Below, piece by piece: positions 19,975-32,543 of a stretch of 64,000 bases of DNA. Under the pieces are notes generated by a model, which saw nothing but the letters and a program-made list of their open reading frames with translations, was not told the DNA's origin and ran no database searches. A program made the position numbers and the translations under genes. Within the stretch, counting starts at the first letter, position 1. Each line of letters opens with the position of its first letter. Source of the DNA: Ceratothoa steindachneri (lineage: Eukaryota; Arthropoda; Malacostraca; Isopoda; Cymothoidae); assembly GCA_963969495.1 (NCBI GenBank), contig OZ018326.1:182443653-182507652 (forward strand), in the 5' to 3' direction.

Positions 19975-20990
19975 TCAATGCTGGGCTATTATGTTGACCG
20001 ATTTCTCGCTAGATTTTTCCATTATAAGATGTTTAATTAGTTCTGTAATCCTCTCAGTTCCTAGTAGTGATGCGCTATAATCACATATACATATATTTAT
20101 AAAGTTAATAAGTGTTTTTAGCTGGTCTATTTTTCCTGAATGTTTAAGTCCTATGTTGGAGCTGGAAGTGATATTTTCCATTATTTTTATTGTCAAGTGG
20201 TCAAAGTTTTCATCAATCTCTTCAAATGAAGCGCCTTCTATTTGATCAATTTTTATATTCTGCAGATGTTCTTTATATGTAGCCCAATTAGCTTTCGCCA
20301 AGTATCTGTGTCTGAGAATTTTAACTTGAATTGAGGAGATAGAGATGGACGTAACCATACTGATGTGATCTTTTGGAGCGAAAGGGTCTGGACTCGTCGC
20401 TTGGTTCAGGGAGAAGTCGCAATTGGTTACTATTATGTCTAGTGCGGTAGATGACCTTTCCATCTTTAAGCCGCAAATTCAGGTCCTTCTATTTGCACTA
20501 CGTCTCTGTCGATTAAAAGGCTTAAAGTGTTTCCAGCACTGTTCAATGCTGTGGTGTACCTGGAATCTGTACAACAGACATTTAAATAGCCGATCAAGAT
20601 GGTTGAAGTGTCGCTTCTGAAAAGTCAGAGAAAATTAGGGATTGAAATGTATGGATGCCTGGGTGGATGGTACCCAACTGGAAACAATAGGTTATCATAC
20701 GTCATGCTGATATTAATGGTTAGGTATGACTCTTCTAAGACTCTTATTTCTTTAAATTCTCTTTCTTTTCTGATGTCAATGCTCTAAAATGAGCACGATA
20801 TCAAGATCGTCGGATTTTATGATTTCATTATATATCCTGCTCTTGGTGTTCTATCCGTTTACCTTAGGGGAAAAGATTTTTAGATTTCTGATATATTTGA
20901 TGCTGGTAGCCATTTTTATTCTTATGTGCTTGCTTAAATTTAATTCATTTTTCTCTTGCTATCGCTCTTACCCTTTATGATTTATTTTTC
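19975..20990 (-). pseudogene. ORF2 endonuclease and linker of non-LTR copy 3
   Basis: NTKSRIYNEIIKSDDLDIVL followed by ILEH (about 20860-20770) is the N-terminal endonuclease strand with the catalytic Glu. The 20463-19975 piece is the C-terminal endonuclease: RSSTALDIIVTNCDFSLN, then APKDHISMVTSI, where the His of the family S-D-H motif is kept as K-D-H. The linker LAKANWATYKEHL matches YAKANWEQYREML in the copy at 58978-58295. The middle part, with the D-x-N motif, is frameshifted. Confidence 0.65.
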
Positions 20991-21003
20991 TAATTTGTTA
21001 ATG

Positions 21004-22544
21004 AGTTAGGTTGAAACAGGAATCGTGCCGGATTTCAATCATGCCTTGTTTTAATGCTTGGAATAAGTCTTCCTCTCCGATATCAGCGTCAAAGTCCAAT
21101 CTTTACTTCCGTTTTATTATCTTGTCTATTAAATCACCAACTTTAGATTGTTTCGGTATTGGCGCAGATGGTGAGCCACAATCTTCATACATAACTCCTG
21201 AGTAGTGCGGCATGGTTTTATGGGCTTAGCAGCTTCCTTTGTTTCTAATACAATCTCGATTTCCTTAGGTGTTACGATGTCTCCAGACAGGTCGCTTGTC
21301 TCCATTTGAGAGTCCGTATCTTCAGTAGTTATTTGTTTGCTTATATGGGGGTGACGAGAAGCCGATCGAGACCTCAAGACCACTTCCGTCATACTTTCGA
21401 TTTGAGCGTGGAACAGATCGCCTGATGGTGGGTTTTCTGGAAACCACATTGGCTGAAGGCTGTTGTGAACCAACATTTTGTTCAGCTTCGTCGTGTAACT
21501 GAGCGATTTCATGATTTTAGCAAAGTCGGCATGCAGAATATATATCATTAGGTCAGGTCTCATATTTAGATCAATTTATGTCGTGTTTTTTCCTGTTAGG
21601 TCTTTTTCACCGCTATTGCGTAAGTGGTAGTAGACCTTTGTTTCTCTCTTCTATCAGTTGTTTCTTTTTGTCTGTTATCAGTGCTTTTTTGATTGGACAA
21701 GTCATTGATAGAGTGCAATGGGAATTACCACATTTGAAACACTTTTTCTTTGGGCTCGTACATTGTTTCCACGTGAGACCTGATTCAGTGCACTACAAAC
21801 ATGCCTTGCTTTCGAGTTTACACTCCTTGATAGCATGTCTTTCCATGGCTTAACAAAAAAAAAAAAAGATCTGAAACGGGATAAAAACCCTACGTTCTAT
21901 GCAGCTTAACGAAACTTTGGAATTGAATATGATTAACTTTTGTGAAAAGTTAGTTTAAATACGTGAGTGCGCTTCCCACCGTCCCGATTCTTGGATTTAT
22001 ATGCCTCGTTAATTTTGGCCAATTTCTGTTTACTCTCTATTTCATTTTGATCGCCTCTGCAGTGTGCGATCTGACGAAGGGGTCGATGCGTCGGCAGATG
22101 ATTGATAGTTGTGCATCTATGTCTTGAGGAACTTTGGATACGAGGCCAATATTTTACAGTTTTTCTTTCGATTTTGCATTTAGTAGGTAATCTAGGTCCC
22201 AAATAGTGTCGGAAAAGACCATGTATTCGCATGCCTGGCCTTTCATTCTGCAAAGTGCGATGCCCAGTTTGGAGTATATGACATCGAAGTCATTTTCTCA
22301 CGCGGGCTTTTGGAATCGCTCCTTGACCCGGAGCGGGACACGCTTCTCGCCGTTGGGGTCGTCAATGACGGCCTCAACTGCGCTGGAGTTTCTACCTTCA
22401 AACCTAGCAAGCCCTTATCGTAGGGTCGTGTAAATTTTTCTTTGCTGGTTCACCCTTATTATCATGATCCTGCCACCTATCCTTACCGCACCGCCCCAAG
22501 GTGTGGGACCCATTCTTCGCACCTCCCGCGAGGCTTCCCTCCAT
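21004..22544 (-). pseudogene. ORF1 protein of non-LTR copy 3
   Basis: The probable start at 22544 gives MEGSLAGGAKNGSHTLGRCG. A Ser/Arg-rich segment follows (TARSVSRSGSRSDSKS, in a shifted frame near 22360). At 21780-21690 a clear CCHC knuckle is readable: KKKCFKCGNSHCTLSMTCP, with more Cys just upstream. The 21563-21129 piece opens in a family block (IYILHADFAKIMKSLS, then LQPMWFPENPPSGDLF, like MSEMWFSDDQPPGDVL at about 60037-59950) and continues into an acidic tail. Role by family: RNA binding. At least four frameshifts or stops. Confidence 0.65.
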
Positions 22545-22699
22545 TTTGGCTTCCTTCTGGTATCCAGAAACGTCAGAGGCAGGCGGCTTCTAAAGACCTT
22601 AAAGTGGCAGAAACGTTATTAGAACACGAGATTGGCTGCTGAGATGGGAGCAGGTGAATTTGCGGTGATCTAATCGGTGCCTCCAATTTTTCTCCCCGG

Positions 22700-23400
22700 A
22701 CCGCGCAGTGTAAGCAATCCAGTCAATCTCAACGGGACCCAAAACGACGGCGATCATTTTGGGTCGAAGATACAATAAAGGAGACCACAGGTCGTGAATA
22801 ACAATTGAGTATATCTAAATACGGGCACACGCAATCGAGAAAGAAGACGCCAAAAAGGGCTGCAATGGGAGGCAGTACTAAGTCCCATTAACAAAGACAT
22901 TAAAGGCCGGACAAGATATATGAATCATATGGTTAATGAAGAAATGGTTGGGGAAATCCTTCAAATGATTGACCAAAACAAAGAGCCAAAAGCCATCCAA
23001 GAAAACAAGTTCCACTAGCATTCTAGCATGAAATGTGTAAGAAAACGAAAACAAAAATAAATATTACCGACTAACGAAACAATCAACGAACTTGAAAACA
23101 TAACCGAATATGACTCCAAATCTATCTACTTAGACTCAAAAACAGCGATTATGATCAAAGAAGAGAGAAGAAAGAAAACCAAAAACACAAAAACCCTAAC
23201 TTACATGACAGAATATATTAAATACAAAAATACTACGTATAAAATTAATTTTATCATGAAAAACAACAAATGCTCACTAAATATAGAAAAAAACAATACA
23301 GTTCTACGATAAAAGGCTGGAACGTCGTATAAAATAAAATAAGAACAGCAGCCAAAGAGACACAAGAACAGCAAAACGATGAAAGCCAAAAGCCAGATCA
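22700..23400 (+). pseudogene. 3' end of a non-LTR ORF2 with downstream sequence
   Basis: Plus-strand reading at about 22800-23010 gives YLNTGTRNRERRRQKGLQWE, then AVLSPINKDIKGRTRYMNHM and VGEILQMIDQNKEPK. This matches the post-RT end of the minus-strand copy at 53008-52697 (ITNTRPLERKKQRDLQIEAK, MKPLNKIIEK). After a stop the sequence is AT-rich, as expected for a 3' UTR. It lies head to head with copy 3, with no RT between, so it is a separate fragment. No defined 3' end or A-tail was seen. Confidence 0.4.
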
Positions 23401-23639
23401 CCAGGCGCCTTGCATACTTTATCAAATCTCCTGTCCTACCTTCTCTTTTCATCAATTTTATTTCATTCTATTTATACTATGCTTACTTTGTCCCCCTCCG
23501 CACATGCGAACACACTTACATTAATGCGCAATTCGTGATTTATCACCCGTTGTCCCAAAAGATGACCCTTAGAAAGGTTGAAAGACGCCTTGGGTAATAA
23601 AAAAATGCCAATTGCGAGCATTTTGCCTCACCTATCACT

Positions 23640-24749
23640 TTCTGAAAAGAGAGTAATTTGAAAAGGTTAAATATATATATATATATACAAATATATTAAT
23701 TAATTAGGAAAGATAAAACGAAGAAGCCGGGTCCCATCTTTAATCTCTACATTTCGGATTATTTCAAAACCCATCTTTAGGAGCTATGAAACAAATTTGA
23801 AATATACAACTAAATCTATGCTACAGTATAAGTTTAATATAATTAAAAAATGACACAAACGAAGGTAAAATACTAAAATGGACGTTATGTTAATGAAATA
23901 CAAAACAAACAAAAAATTAGTGAGATAAGTACTATAGAAAATATTTGAAACGAAATTATATTAATCAAACGAAAACAAAATAATCGTAACAGTAGTAAAC
24001 TTAGGGATTGAAATAAGGCAAAATAGAGTTGAAAACATATACAATATAGTAAAACTGAATAAAGAAACCGAACATTACTTTAAATGGTCGGATGACAATC
24101 AGAAGTGAAAACGGGCATGAAATTTAAGATTAAATACAGCTTGGTTGGTTGTTAGTATATAAATAATGGAAAGGATGACGCGTCATTATTTAAATTTGAA
24201 AAGCTGCCTTTAATACAGAAAGAATCTTTAATGAGGAGAGTAGATGTAGATTTGGCAAATTTTAATATAGAAAATATTTAAGGATACGCCTGGTTTACAA
24301 TCTATTGCATAATTTCTGATGGAAGAATACTCTCTATTTCTTAATGTTTAACCGGTTCTATAACTTAAACTCATGTGAGAACACTATCTTGCCTGAAAAG
24401 AACTCACCGCGCTTCCTATATATGTCCCCTGCTCGCAGCTGGAGCAAGTAAATTTATATACAAATTTATTTAAAATTTATTTAAAAATAAACTTATATCC
24501 AAATTCAAGATTCGCAGAAGCAGCGACGGCAAATTTGTCCTAATTCGACTTTCCGTTCGCATCTTAAAAGACCACCTTTAAATGAATCTGTTCTTGTAGG
24601 ATGGTATATGTCTAATCTGCAAGGTGAACACATCCTTTTTGTAATTTGGCCTGCAAATTAACAAGCATTTTAACCTGGCAGACGCTTGCTAATTTGCACG
24701 CCGATAGTTTTCGGTCGTATAAAGAAGGAATCTGTTCACCTTTCAGATT

Positions 24750-24826
<77 letters not shown>

Positions 24827-26285
24827 ATTTTTTGCTTTAAAAATTTCCCTAGCTATTATATACTGTGATTTAAAAAATAAATGAAAAATATTCGCAAATC
24901 AATTAAGCAGAATATAACTAAACTCCTGTAAGAAGGTGGAGATAAAACTGGTAAAGAGGGCGAATAATGCCTCCGAAAGACTCCAAATCGGCGGAGACAG
25001 AGAAACACTCATAAAAATGCAACAAAAGAAAATGAATTACTTTGTGATGATAAAGTTTTACAGATGAAAACTGACAATAACAAGGTTTATGATGGTGTTA
25101 ACGACCAATAATGAATTGCAATGAGGACGCATTGGTGTCAAGAGGCCTTTTATAAGGGTGTGTTTGTTATTGGCCGCGTATCACAAGTTTCCATATTCAG
25201 GAATGATAGGTGACACTAACTGAGCATCATTAACCTTTGCAAACATCGAGCCAAGCTCGAAGGGCAAACGCGGTAACCATTTAGACGAGAAATAAGAATC
25301 ATTTTTAACTCACATAGAAATGATTTGCATCATATCTTTCTTTATATTACTCATTTTAAACATAATAAAAGCGAACTAAAACCCACAAGATATCAAATTA
25401 CTGGTATTTCTAAAATTAATATATTATTTACATTTCAGTAAGATAATATGTATGTTATTTTAACCAAGAACGAGATTGCCTATTATTCTCATTTAATTAA
25501 CACTTTGGGTATTTTGTCCGTCTTCTGGTTCTATAAATTAGAAAACTATATTGAGATTACATGTGATGGCAAGCATGCTTGTAAAAATACATAAAAAGGT
25601 AAAAATTATGAGAAATTGATTTTAACAGAATTAGGGTAGGATCACGTATTGCAAAATTTTGTTTACTCAGTTATGATTGAATAATTATTACTAAATTACA
25701 AAATGAGCGAACTCACATGCATAGGAAACTATCACAAATCTATTCACCATCTATTATCTATTTCCTCATTATATCGGGTGATTGTTAACTTTTAATTATT
25801 ATGGGATATGAATGAAAAGGCAGAAGAAGCAGTATTAAGAGTGGGGTAAAATGGTTTTATATAAAATGTGTTTCAAGAATTTGAAGGGAGGTAGAATCTT
25901 AGAAATTGCCGAAAATTCAAAGTTTTGACGGGAAATGTCTGTTTTACTTAAAACTAAGCGATCACTTATGGGATAATTCACTTTATTTGTGGGAACGGAG
26001 CCAGTGCGCGAGTGAGAACTTGGGTGATTACTTTTTTACATCATATCCCTGCGTCATAATTTGATGAGCTTTAATTAAAGATTATATAAAATCTTACTTT
26101 CAAGGTGATTTGATAAAAAAAAACTCACGCACAAAATGATTTTAAAATTTTTATTTATCAGCTTTTTTGTATAGTTTTTGAAGTCACTGGCAGCATATAC
26201 AAGATTGAACACAATCTTATGAGTCACATATATATAACATTATATAGGGTCATCAAACACACAAGGAAGTAAATTAGTTACAATA
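23640..26285. other. AT-rich stretch without a recognisable gene
   Basis: Very AT-rich, short frames only. It contains a short TA run at 23669-23688 and the long (TA)n tract at 24753-24823. Nothing in it resembles a coding domain or LTR. Confidence 0.5.
24753..24823. repeat. (TA)n microsatellite
   Basis: About 35 uninterrupted TA units. Tyr-Ile open frames across it are artefacts. Confidence 0.95.
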
Positions 26286-27951
26286 ATGTTATTGGACAGG
26301 ATGAATCTCAGTGATAAGTTGTCCTTGTTTTGGCAGGACCCGTGCAAGTCTTGCATAACTTTGACCACACGCTCACAGAACTGGTTGCTTTGGGCAATAT
26401 TGATTGGAGATTCATCTGTTTTCCAGGGAGTTTTAAACCTGATGGGTATTCATTCAGAGCTGCAGATAGTTCATAAAAATCATCAGCACGGAACAAGTGG
26501 TGCTGAACCAATGGTCAGCGCATGAGTAAGAAATGAATGAACAGATTTTACGCAGCCTGCTCCACGTGTCAGGCATCAGAATGAACGCAAGAAGGGCTAG
26601 AATGGCACGAGAGTGCCAACGAGCATTGTTGATGTTTGAGATATTTTAAAAATTTACAAAGGGGACCTCAATCATCTCAGTAAAGTGATGGAAGACACGC
26701 GTGAGGTGATAGAGAAACTTCATGTCGTCTCTCCAGCCGCCTGTTTCCTTAATCTCAGTTTTACCGTTGCTGAAGGCTGCATTTAATTTATCATAATTGC
26801 TCATGAAATCCTACACAAAGGAGTACTGTATCTTTTGTGATTAGTCGACCCATGGAGCTCATCGTCCATGATAACGTGAACAATCCGATCCAGGACATGG
26901 TGCTGGCAACTGATGAACTTGGGTTTGGGGGGACCATTATCTTCGAACATTTGCTGCAGTCGAACAACAACGCCTGTCTTTTTGCCGGTATTCACGCTTG
27001 TTGTGTCATCGACAAGCATAACAATTGATCCCCACAGCAGGTTGAACACCTCCTCTAACACACCCTGGAGCCCTTTTGAAATTGTTACAGCTTTTTTATC
27101 CTTCGATTTGAGTGCAGCCAACTTTATTTGTTTCGCTTCATTCGTGAAGACCACGACCTGATATTCAAAGTCCTCAATGCGTTTGCCGTCAAAGTGTAAG
27201 CTCCACTTTTCCAGATAAAGTGTGATCACCAAGTGCTTCTTCACCTTAGCAGCTCTCGTATAGATAGCCTTGTTGATTGCTGAATGACATGGGGTTGGAT
27301 TTCAATGCCCTCACCAGAAGGCTGGCGACATACCTTTGCTGCTCTGAGGGACGACAGCTTTGAGCTTGTGTCAAGGAGTCTTGCTAAACCTGTTGAATTA
27401 TGCTTCCTTTTCCTCGTTGATACTGCATTCTCATCCTTCCAAGAACTGTCTTTGAGGTTAATGGATGAGTCCGTGCTAGTTTCGGAACAATCAGGTGGTG
27501 CTGAGCTGGAAAGTGGGGACACAGTCACTTCTATTGCCTTTTTTCGCTTGGATGGGTGGATAGTCTTGACACTAGCAGGTTTACCAGTGGAATAACCAAC
27601 CTGGCCTTTGGTCAAAATTTGCTGTTTATAGAGGTTCTCATCTTTTTTGCACAACCAGCTGCCTTTTACCTTGGTCACGTTAAACAGTTCATTCAAAGAA
27701 TTAAAGTTTTGTTTCTTTCTGCAGTACTCATAGTCTTTCAGAAGGTTTTCTAGTTTTGCACAAATGGCTCGATCAGATACATGTGGGAAGTTCAATGTTT
27801 TGTTCCATAGGTCTTTTAGCTTCACAACAATGAGGCCGATCCTCTCCTTCCGTTTTTAGGCGGTGGATTCAAGAAATTTGAAGCGTCCAACGACGTAGAT
27901 TTTCAGGGGCATGCGACTCCGTTCACTTAAGGGTGCTTCATAAACTGCCAT
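26286..27951 (-). pseudogene. hAT-like transposase family protein, broken
   Basis: I recognise this as another protein family that is widespread in arthropod genomes and usually left unnamed. The ATG at 27951 gives MAVYEAPLSERSRMPLKIYV. An N-terminal domain follows (LKDLWNKTLNFPHVSDRAIC, YEYCRKKQNFNSLNELF), then a Ser-rich hinge. The catalytic-looking part (27244-26801) has LVITLYLEKWSLHFDGKRIE, then LVDDTTSVNTGKKTGVVVRL and ISCQHHVLDRIVHVIMDDE. A D-T-T-x-x-N-T-G followed by C-x-x-H-x-L resembles the first Asp and CxxH elements of hAT transposases, so hAT-like is my inference. The C-terminal piece near 26510-26310 reads ADDFYELSAALNEYPSG. Breaks: a stop near 27860, the join near 27242, and several between 26800 and 26520. 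Confidence 0.65.
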
Positions 27952-28217
27952 GTTACCTCTTCTTGAAAGTGCTTGAAACTGGACTAAGTTATTTGTCCAG
28001 GTTTTCTTGTTTCCTATTTTAGCAACTGAAATAGAGTTGTTTTTTTTGTGTTTTTTTTTAAGGGGCTATCTGGCGACTGCCGAACTTAGGTATAAGTCGC
28101 CGTAAACAAACAGCCTATTTCTAGGCTACTTAAAAAGAAAACAACAATAAAAAGAAATAACAATTATGAAGCAATAACAATAACAATAAACATAACAAAA
28201 ACAACAACTAAACCTAG

Positions 28218-31200
28218 TTAAATGAAAGGGAGAAAGACGGCCTCGCCCCAAAAGTCAACAAGTCCACCGGTCAATGTGCACGCACTCGTCCCGAGTACTA
28301 AGGACAGGCGGTAGCGACCCCGCCCATCCCAGTACCGGGGCAGGTAACGCGCGCGAAGATCACCCAGACGGGGAAATTCAACAAAAATGTGCCGAACAGT
28401 CTGGGGAAAGACGCAGTCATCGCAATAAGGCACAGTCGAGCACTCCATCAAATAGCGATGCGTCACACGAGTGTGTTCGATTCTGAGACGACAGAGAGCG
28501 ACCTGAAGCCGTTATGGCATTGAGGGATAGGTCCATGGGAACAGTCGCGGCGCAATGGCATGCAACTTTAAGTTCCCTTCGACCGTCTCCCATCTTCTTT
28601 GCCAAGCAGTCCGAAGAGGTGCCCGCATTCCTGCCATGTAGTCGGTGTGAGGAAGAGCGAAACGCTGGTCCGGTCGTAGAGTCTTCGCGGACTCTTTGGC
28701 GCCTTCATCGGCGCGCTCATTCCTCGCAATTCCTACATGTCCAGGAACCCAGCAGAAGATAATCTCGACATCTGCCCTGCTCGCCAAAGCCGTGGCGTCA
28801 CGGATATAGCGAATTAGGGGATACGGAGATTCCAATGCCCCGAGAGCACTCAAAGCGCTTTGTAAGTCGCTATAGATCACAATCCGGTCTCCGAACCGGG
28901 CACGTCACGTAATCTCCCGTACGGAGTGGTGTATTGCCACCAGCTTGGCCGTGAAGACAGACGCAGCGCCTAGCAGATCCCCATTGACTTCAAACAGAGG
29001 GGATACGGCGCGGAAGCCAACCGCCTCTTTGAACTTGGAGTTATCCCTATACACTGGCACGGTTCCAGCGTGACACGAGGTGTGCTCCAAAAAGGTCGAA
29101 CGCAATACTCCCGGCACCACACAAGCTTTGGGAGCAGAGGCGTGGCGACAAATAGCCAAATTTGGTACCCTCCAGGGTGGCCTCCTAGGCAAAACCAGGG
29201 GAGCCACCGGCCCGAGAGCTATATCTAGCTCTTCAAGGGGTTTTCTGGCCCTTAACCCAAAGGGCTCAGGGTATGACTGGCGTCTCTCGGTGGCATAGGC
29301 ACCATCAAGATCAGCTGCGGATGCAGTAAAAGCTGTTGGTGACTGAGGGAGGCGCCGGGCTCGCCAATATAGGCGAGTAATGCACTGCACGCGGCGTAGA
29401 GCGAGTGGCATCTCACCAGCATTGACCAACAGGTTCTCAAAGGGGAAGGGGAAAGTGCGGAAGGTCCCGGTCGCAAAGCGAAGGCTGGTGTGGTGAATCG
29501 AATCCACCTTCCGAAATAAACGCTCGGCTGCGGATGCATAAAACTCGCATCCGTATTCAAGCTTCGAAACAACAAAGGATCAATAAAAAAGTCATGCAGT
29601 AGCTCTATCAGCGCCCCAAGCGCTGAACGTCACGGAACGGAGAATATCCATGGTGCGGGGACTAGAGACCATAAGGCTGTGAATATGAGCCTCCCAGGTG
29701 AGGCGTCGGTCGATTACAAGACAAAGGAACGGTGCGATTCCATTACATCCAGGCGCACCCAATTAAGAAACAATTCTAGGTCGGGGTGGAGCCGTGGATG
29801 GCAGCAGGAGTGCACCATCTTAGTCTTAGCCAAAGAAAACCGAAACCTGTGCACTTCGGCATAGCGAGATACCCGGTTCAATGCCTGTTGAAGTCGACGG
29901 TCCAGAGTTTGCATCTGGGCCGCGCTAAAGAGATCGAAAGGTCGTCCTCGTAGAGCGTAGTGAGAACATCTTTCGGCAGCACCGAGGGGATGCCGTTGAT
30001 GCTCAGGACAAAGAGTGTGACACTAAGGACACTTCCCTGCAGGACACCCTGTTCCTGATTTTTTGGGCCGGAGAGAGCTCCCCCCACCCGTACGCGGAAT
30101 CGAAGATCTTGCAAAAATTCGAATATAAAGACTGGGAGGCGTCCCCTCGCCTCCATCGTGTGGAGAGTCTCCATGATACCATATCGCCATGCGATATCAT
30201 AGGCCTTCTCCAGATCGAAAAACACCGTGGTGTAGTGCTGTCTACGAAGGAAAGCCTCGCATATGGCATTTTCCAGTCGGAGCAGAGCATCTGACATGGA
30301 GTGGAACTTGCGGAAGACGCACTGTGCAGAAGACAGATGGCCTCCGCTGTCCAGAAAAAGGGCTAGTTTAACATTTACCAATTTCTCCTATCAACTTGAA
30401 AACGCAAGAGGTTAGAGAGATTGGGCGGAAACCGGTCGGAGTAGAGTGATCTCTCCCCGGCTTGAGAAAGGTGAGCACAGTAGCGATTCGCCAGGAATCT
30501 GGGAGAAGACCCAGCACCCAGATCCTGTTGAACAAATCTAATGGAAAGGCCATGCCTCGCTCACCCAGGTGTCAAAGCATGGCGTACGGGACATCGTCCG
30601 GACCATGGGCGGTGGCCGTGCAAGAAGGAAGAGCGGAGCGAAACTCACTCACAGTAAACCTGTCGTTAAAGGGTTCTCCGCCTCTGGAGGTAAAGTCGAG
30701 CCGGCGGCATTCCACGACATCACGACGTGCATTGAACGCTGGCGGAGCAGCATCTCGGCCAGAGAATGCGGAAAAAGTGGTTGAGAAGGATTCCGCCACG
30801 GACGCGGGGTCCGAGATTGCGGTCCCATTCTCCTGGAGAACGGGAGGGGGGTTCTGCGAGAACTTTCCCCGAATCCTTTTGACTCGCTTCCACAGATCAG
30901 CTAAAGGGATCTTCCCGTTAAGTGAAGACACGTATGCCCGCCAAGAAGAGCGGCGAGAGTGCTTCGAAATATACTGGAACCTAGCCCTAACCCGACGAAA
31001 TTCAGCGACAGTGAAATCCTTTGGGCGGCGCTTATAGGCATAACGCTTCTGTTTGAGGTCAATCTCGCACTCGGCCGACCACAATGGGAGTGGTCGGCGT
31101 ACAAAACGGCCAGACGTCGTAGGAATAGTAGTCAGGCCCACGGCGATGAGGTTGCTGGAGAAGAACTCAACGGCCTCAGCTACCGACCTAAACTCCTCGA

Positions 31201-31900
31201 CTGAGATAGAGAATTCAGTCATTTCCTGAAATGCAGGCAACCGTGCCCGCGCCAAGCACCACCGAGGTGGGCTCTCAGGCGGCAGTTGCCCTGAAAAAGA
31301 TATTTGAATGGGAAAGTAATCACTACCATGGAGGTCATCGACCACCTCCCAATCATAATCAGGCTGTGCATCCGAAGAGCACAAAGATAGGTCAAGGCAA
31401 AAAAAGCGGTTCTTTTAGGACACCTATCTCAAGCTCTTTACTCAGATCGGCAAGGACTTGTCCCCTGGGATTTATTGAGTAATCTCCCCAGAGAGGATGC
31501 CTGCCGTTCACATCTTTAAGCAAGAGAATCGGCCTTGGCAACCGTGCCACGACGCGGCGGAATTCCCCTGCATCGAAGTCAGCTGACAGTAGAATGTACG
31601 CAGAAAAGATAGTATACCTCCTATCCAGGTGCAGCTGCACAGCCACTGCCTGAAAGGAGGTATCTAAAGAGAAAGGAAGAACGGAGACATCATGCCGGGT
31701 GTAAACCGCGCATCCCCCACCCCGGCCATCCCGTGGTGGTAGGGTCGCAAGAACCTTATACCCCGGGAGGGCGGGAATGGACACGCGCCTAGCATGGTCT
31801 CCTGCAAAAAGATCGCTAACGGGGAACGGGACGAGACGACCTTCCACAGCTCCTCCCAGTTGGCTCAAGGTCCAGGGCAATTCCATTGAAGCAATATGCC
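28218..31900 (-). pseudogene. I-element ORF2: endonuclease, RT and RNase H
   Basis: Endonuclease: LLQWNCPGP near 31885 and LAIFLQETMLG (catalytic Glu) in one frame, then VNGRHPLWGD (Asp/Asn) in the 31910-31392 piece. The C-terminal GSDYFPIQI at 31384-30572 has Tyr where the catalytic His should be. RT: TVFFDLEKAYDIAWRYGIME (motif A), LQGSVLSVTLF (motif B, normally PQGS) and TLYEDDLSISL (motif C, normally YVDD) at 30381-29878. RNase H: VPVYRDNSKFKEAVGF, then VFTAKLVAIHHS (the catalytic Glu is Lys), MIYSDLQSALSALGA and WVPGHVGIARNERADEGAK. The C-terminus has THRYLM...PYCDDC...VRHIFVEFP, the usual Cys/His tail. Frameshifts near 31390, 30570, 29880, 28900 and 28470. Dead but recent. Confidence 0.85.
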
Positions 31901-32543
31901 CTCCAGGCATAGTTTGGAGGAGACGCGGGAGCCCTCCTCAAACAGAAGACCATCACGGGAATGGTCGTACGCTTCCCGGAGGAAGAACCCCGAGCGCTGT
32001 TGGCCGGACAAAGCGCTGAAGGCGCTGTCGCCTTCGAGGACTTATTGGGGGAGGTTGGGCTCGCCATGCGAGTCTTTACCTCCCTCTGCCTCGAAACTTT
32101 AGGCGGGCGTTGCGGCTTCGGAGGCGGGGGGCCCTCTTTTCGAGGAACCACCGTAGCTGTCCTCCTTTCGGAGGAAAGCTGTAGAAACCCCGGAAGATGG
32201 CCTGGCGACCAACTTCAGGGGTGTTGCCCCCTGTGAGTCTAACGACTCGGTGGAGGCGCGTTGCCGTTTTGCCTCACGGGAAACGGTCATGCTGGGGAAA
32301 GAGGGGGGGAGCCCTGGTTTTAGCCAGGGCTGTTTATGAACCCTTTTTGCCACCAGCTTCACCAGGGGAGCGCCCTGGTTGTGTAGAGCTCGAAGAACGG
32401 CTCCGAATTGGCGCGGAAACAACCGTGCTCATTGGCCTGGATGGGCCAGGAGCAGAGGGTGCCTTTCTAACTATTGAGGCATATGACGTCTCAGGCAGAG
32501 CCGGGCGCGCCAGGACCAAGTCCTTAACTTCGCAGAATGAGAT

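Larger units (their letters stand above)
19970..22640 (-). mobile_element. Jockey-like non-LTR retrotransposon, 5' half (copy 3)
   Basis: Minus-strand order: a short leader, ORF1 (22544-21004) with zinc knuckles, and ORF2 endonuclease and linker (20990-19975). Reading ends abruptly where the Penelope-like element begins, so RT and the 3' end are missing. Its organisation is the same as the copies at 10350, 56090 and 61446. Confidence 0.65.
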
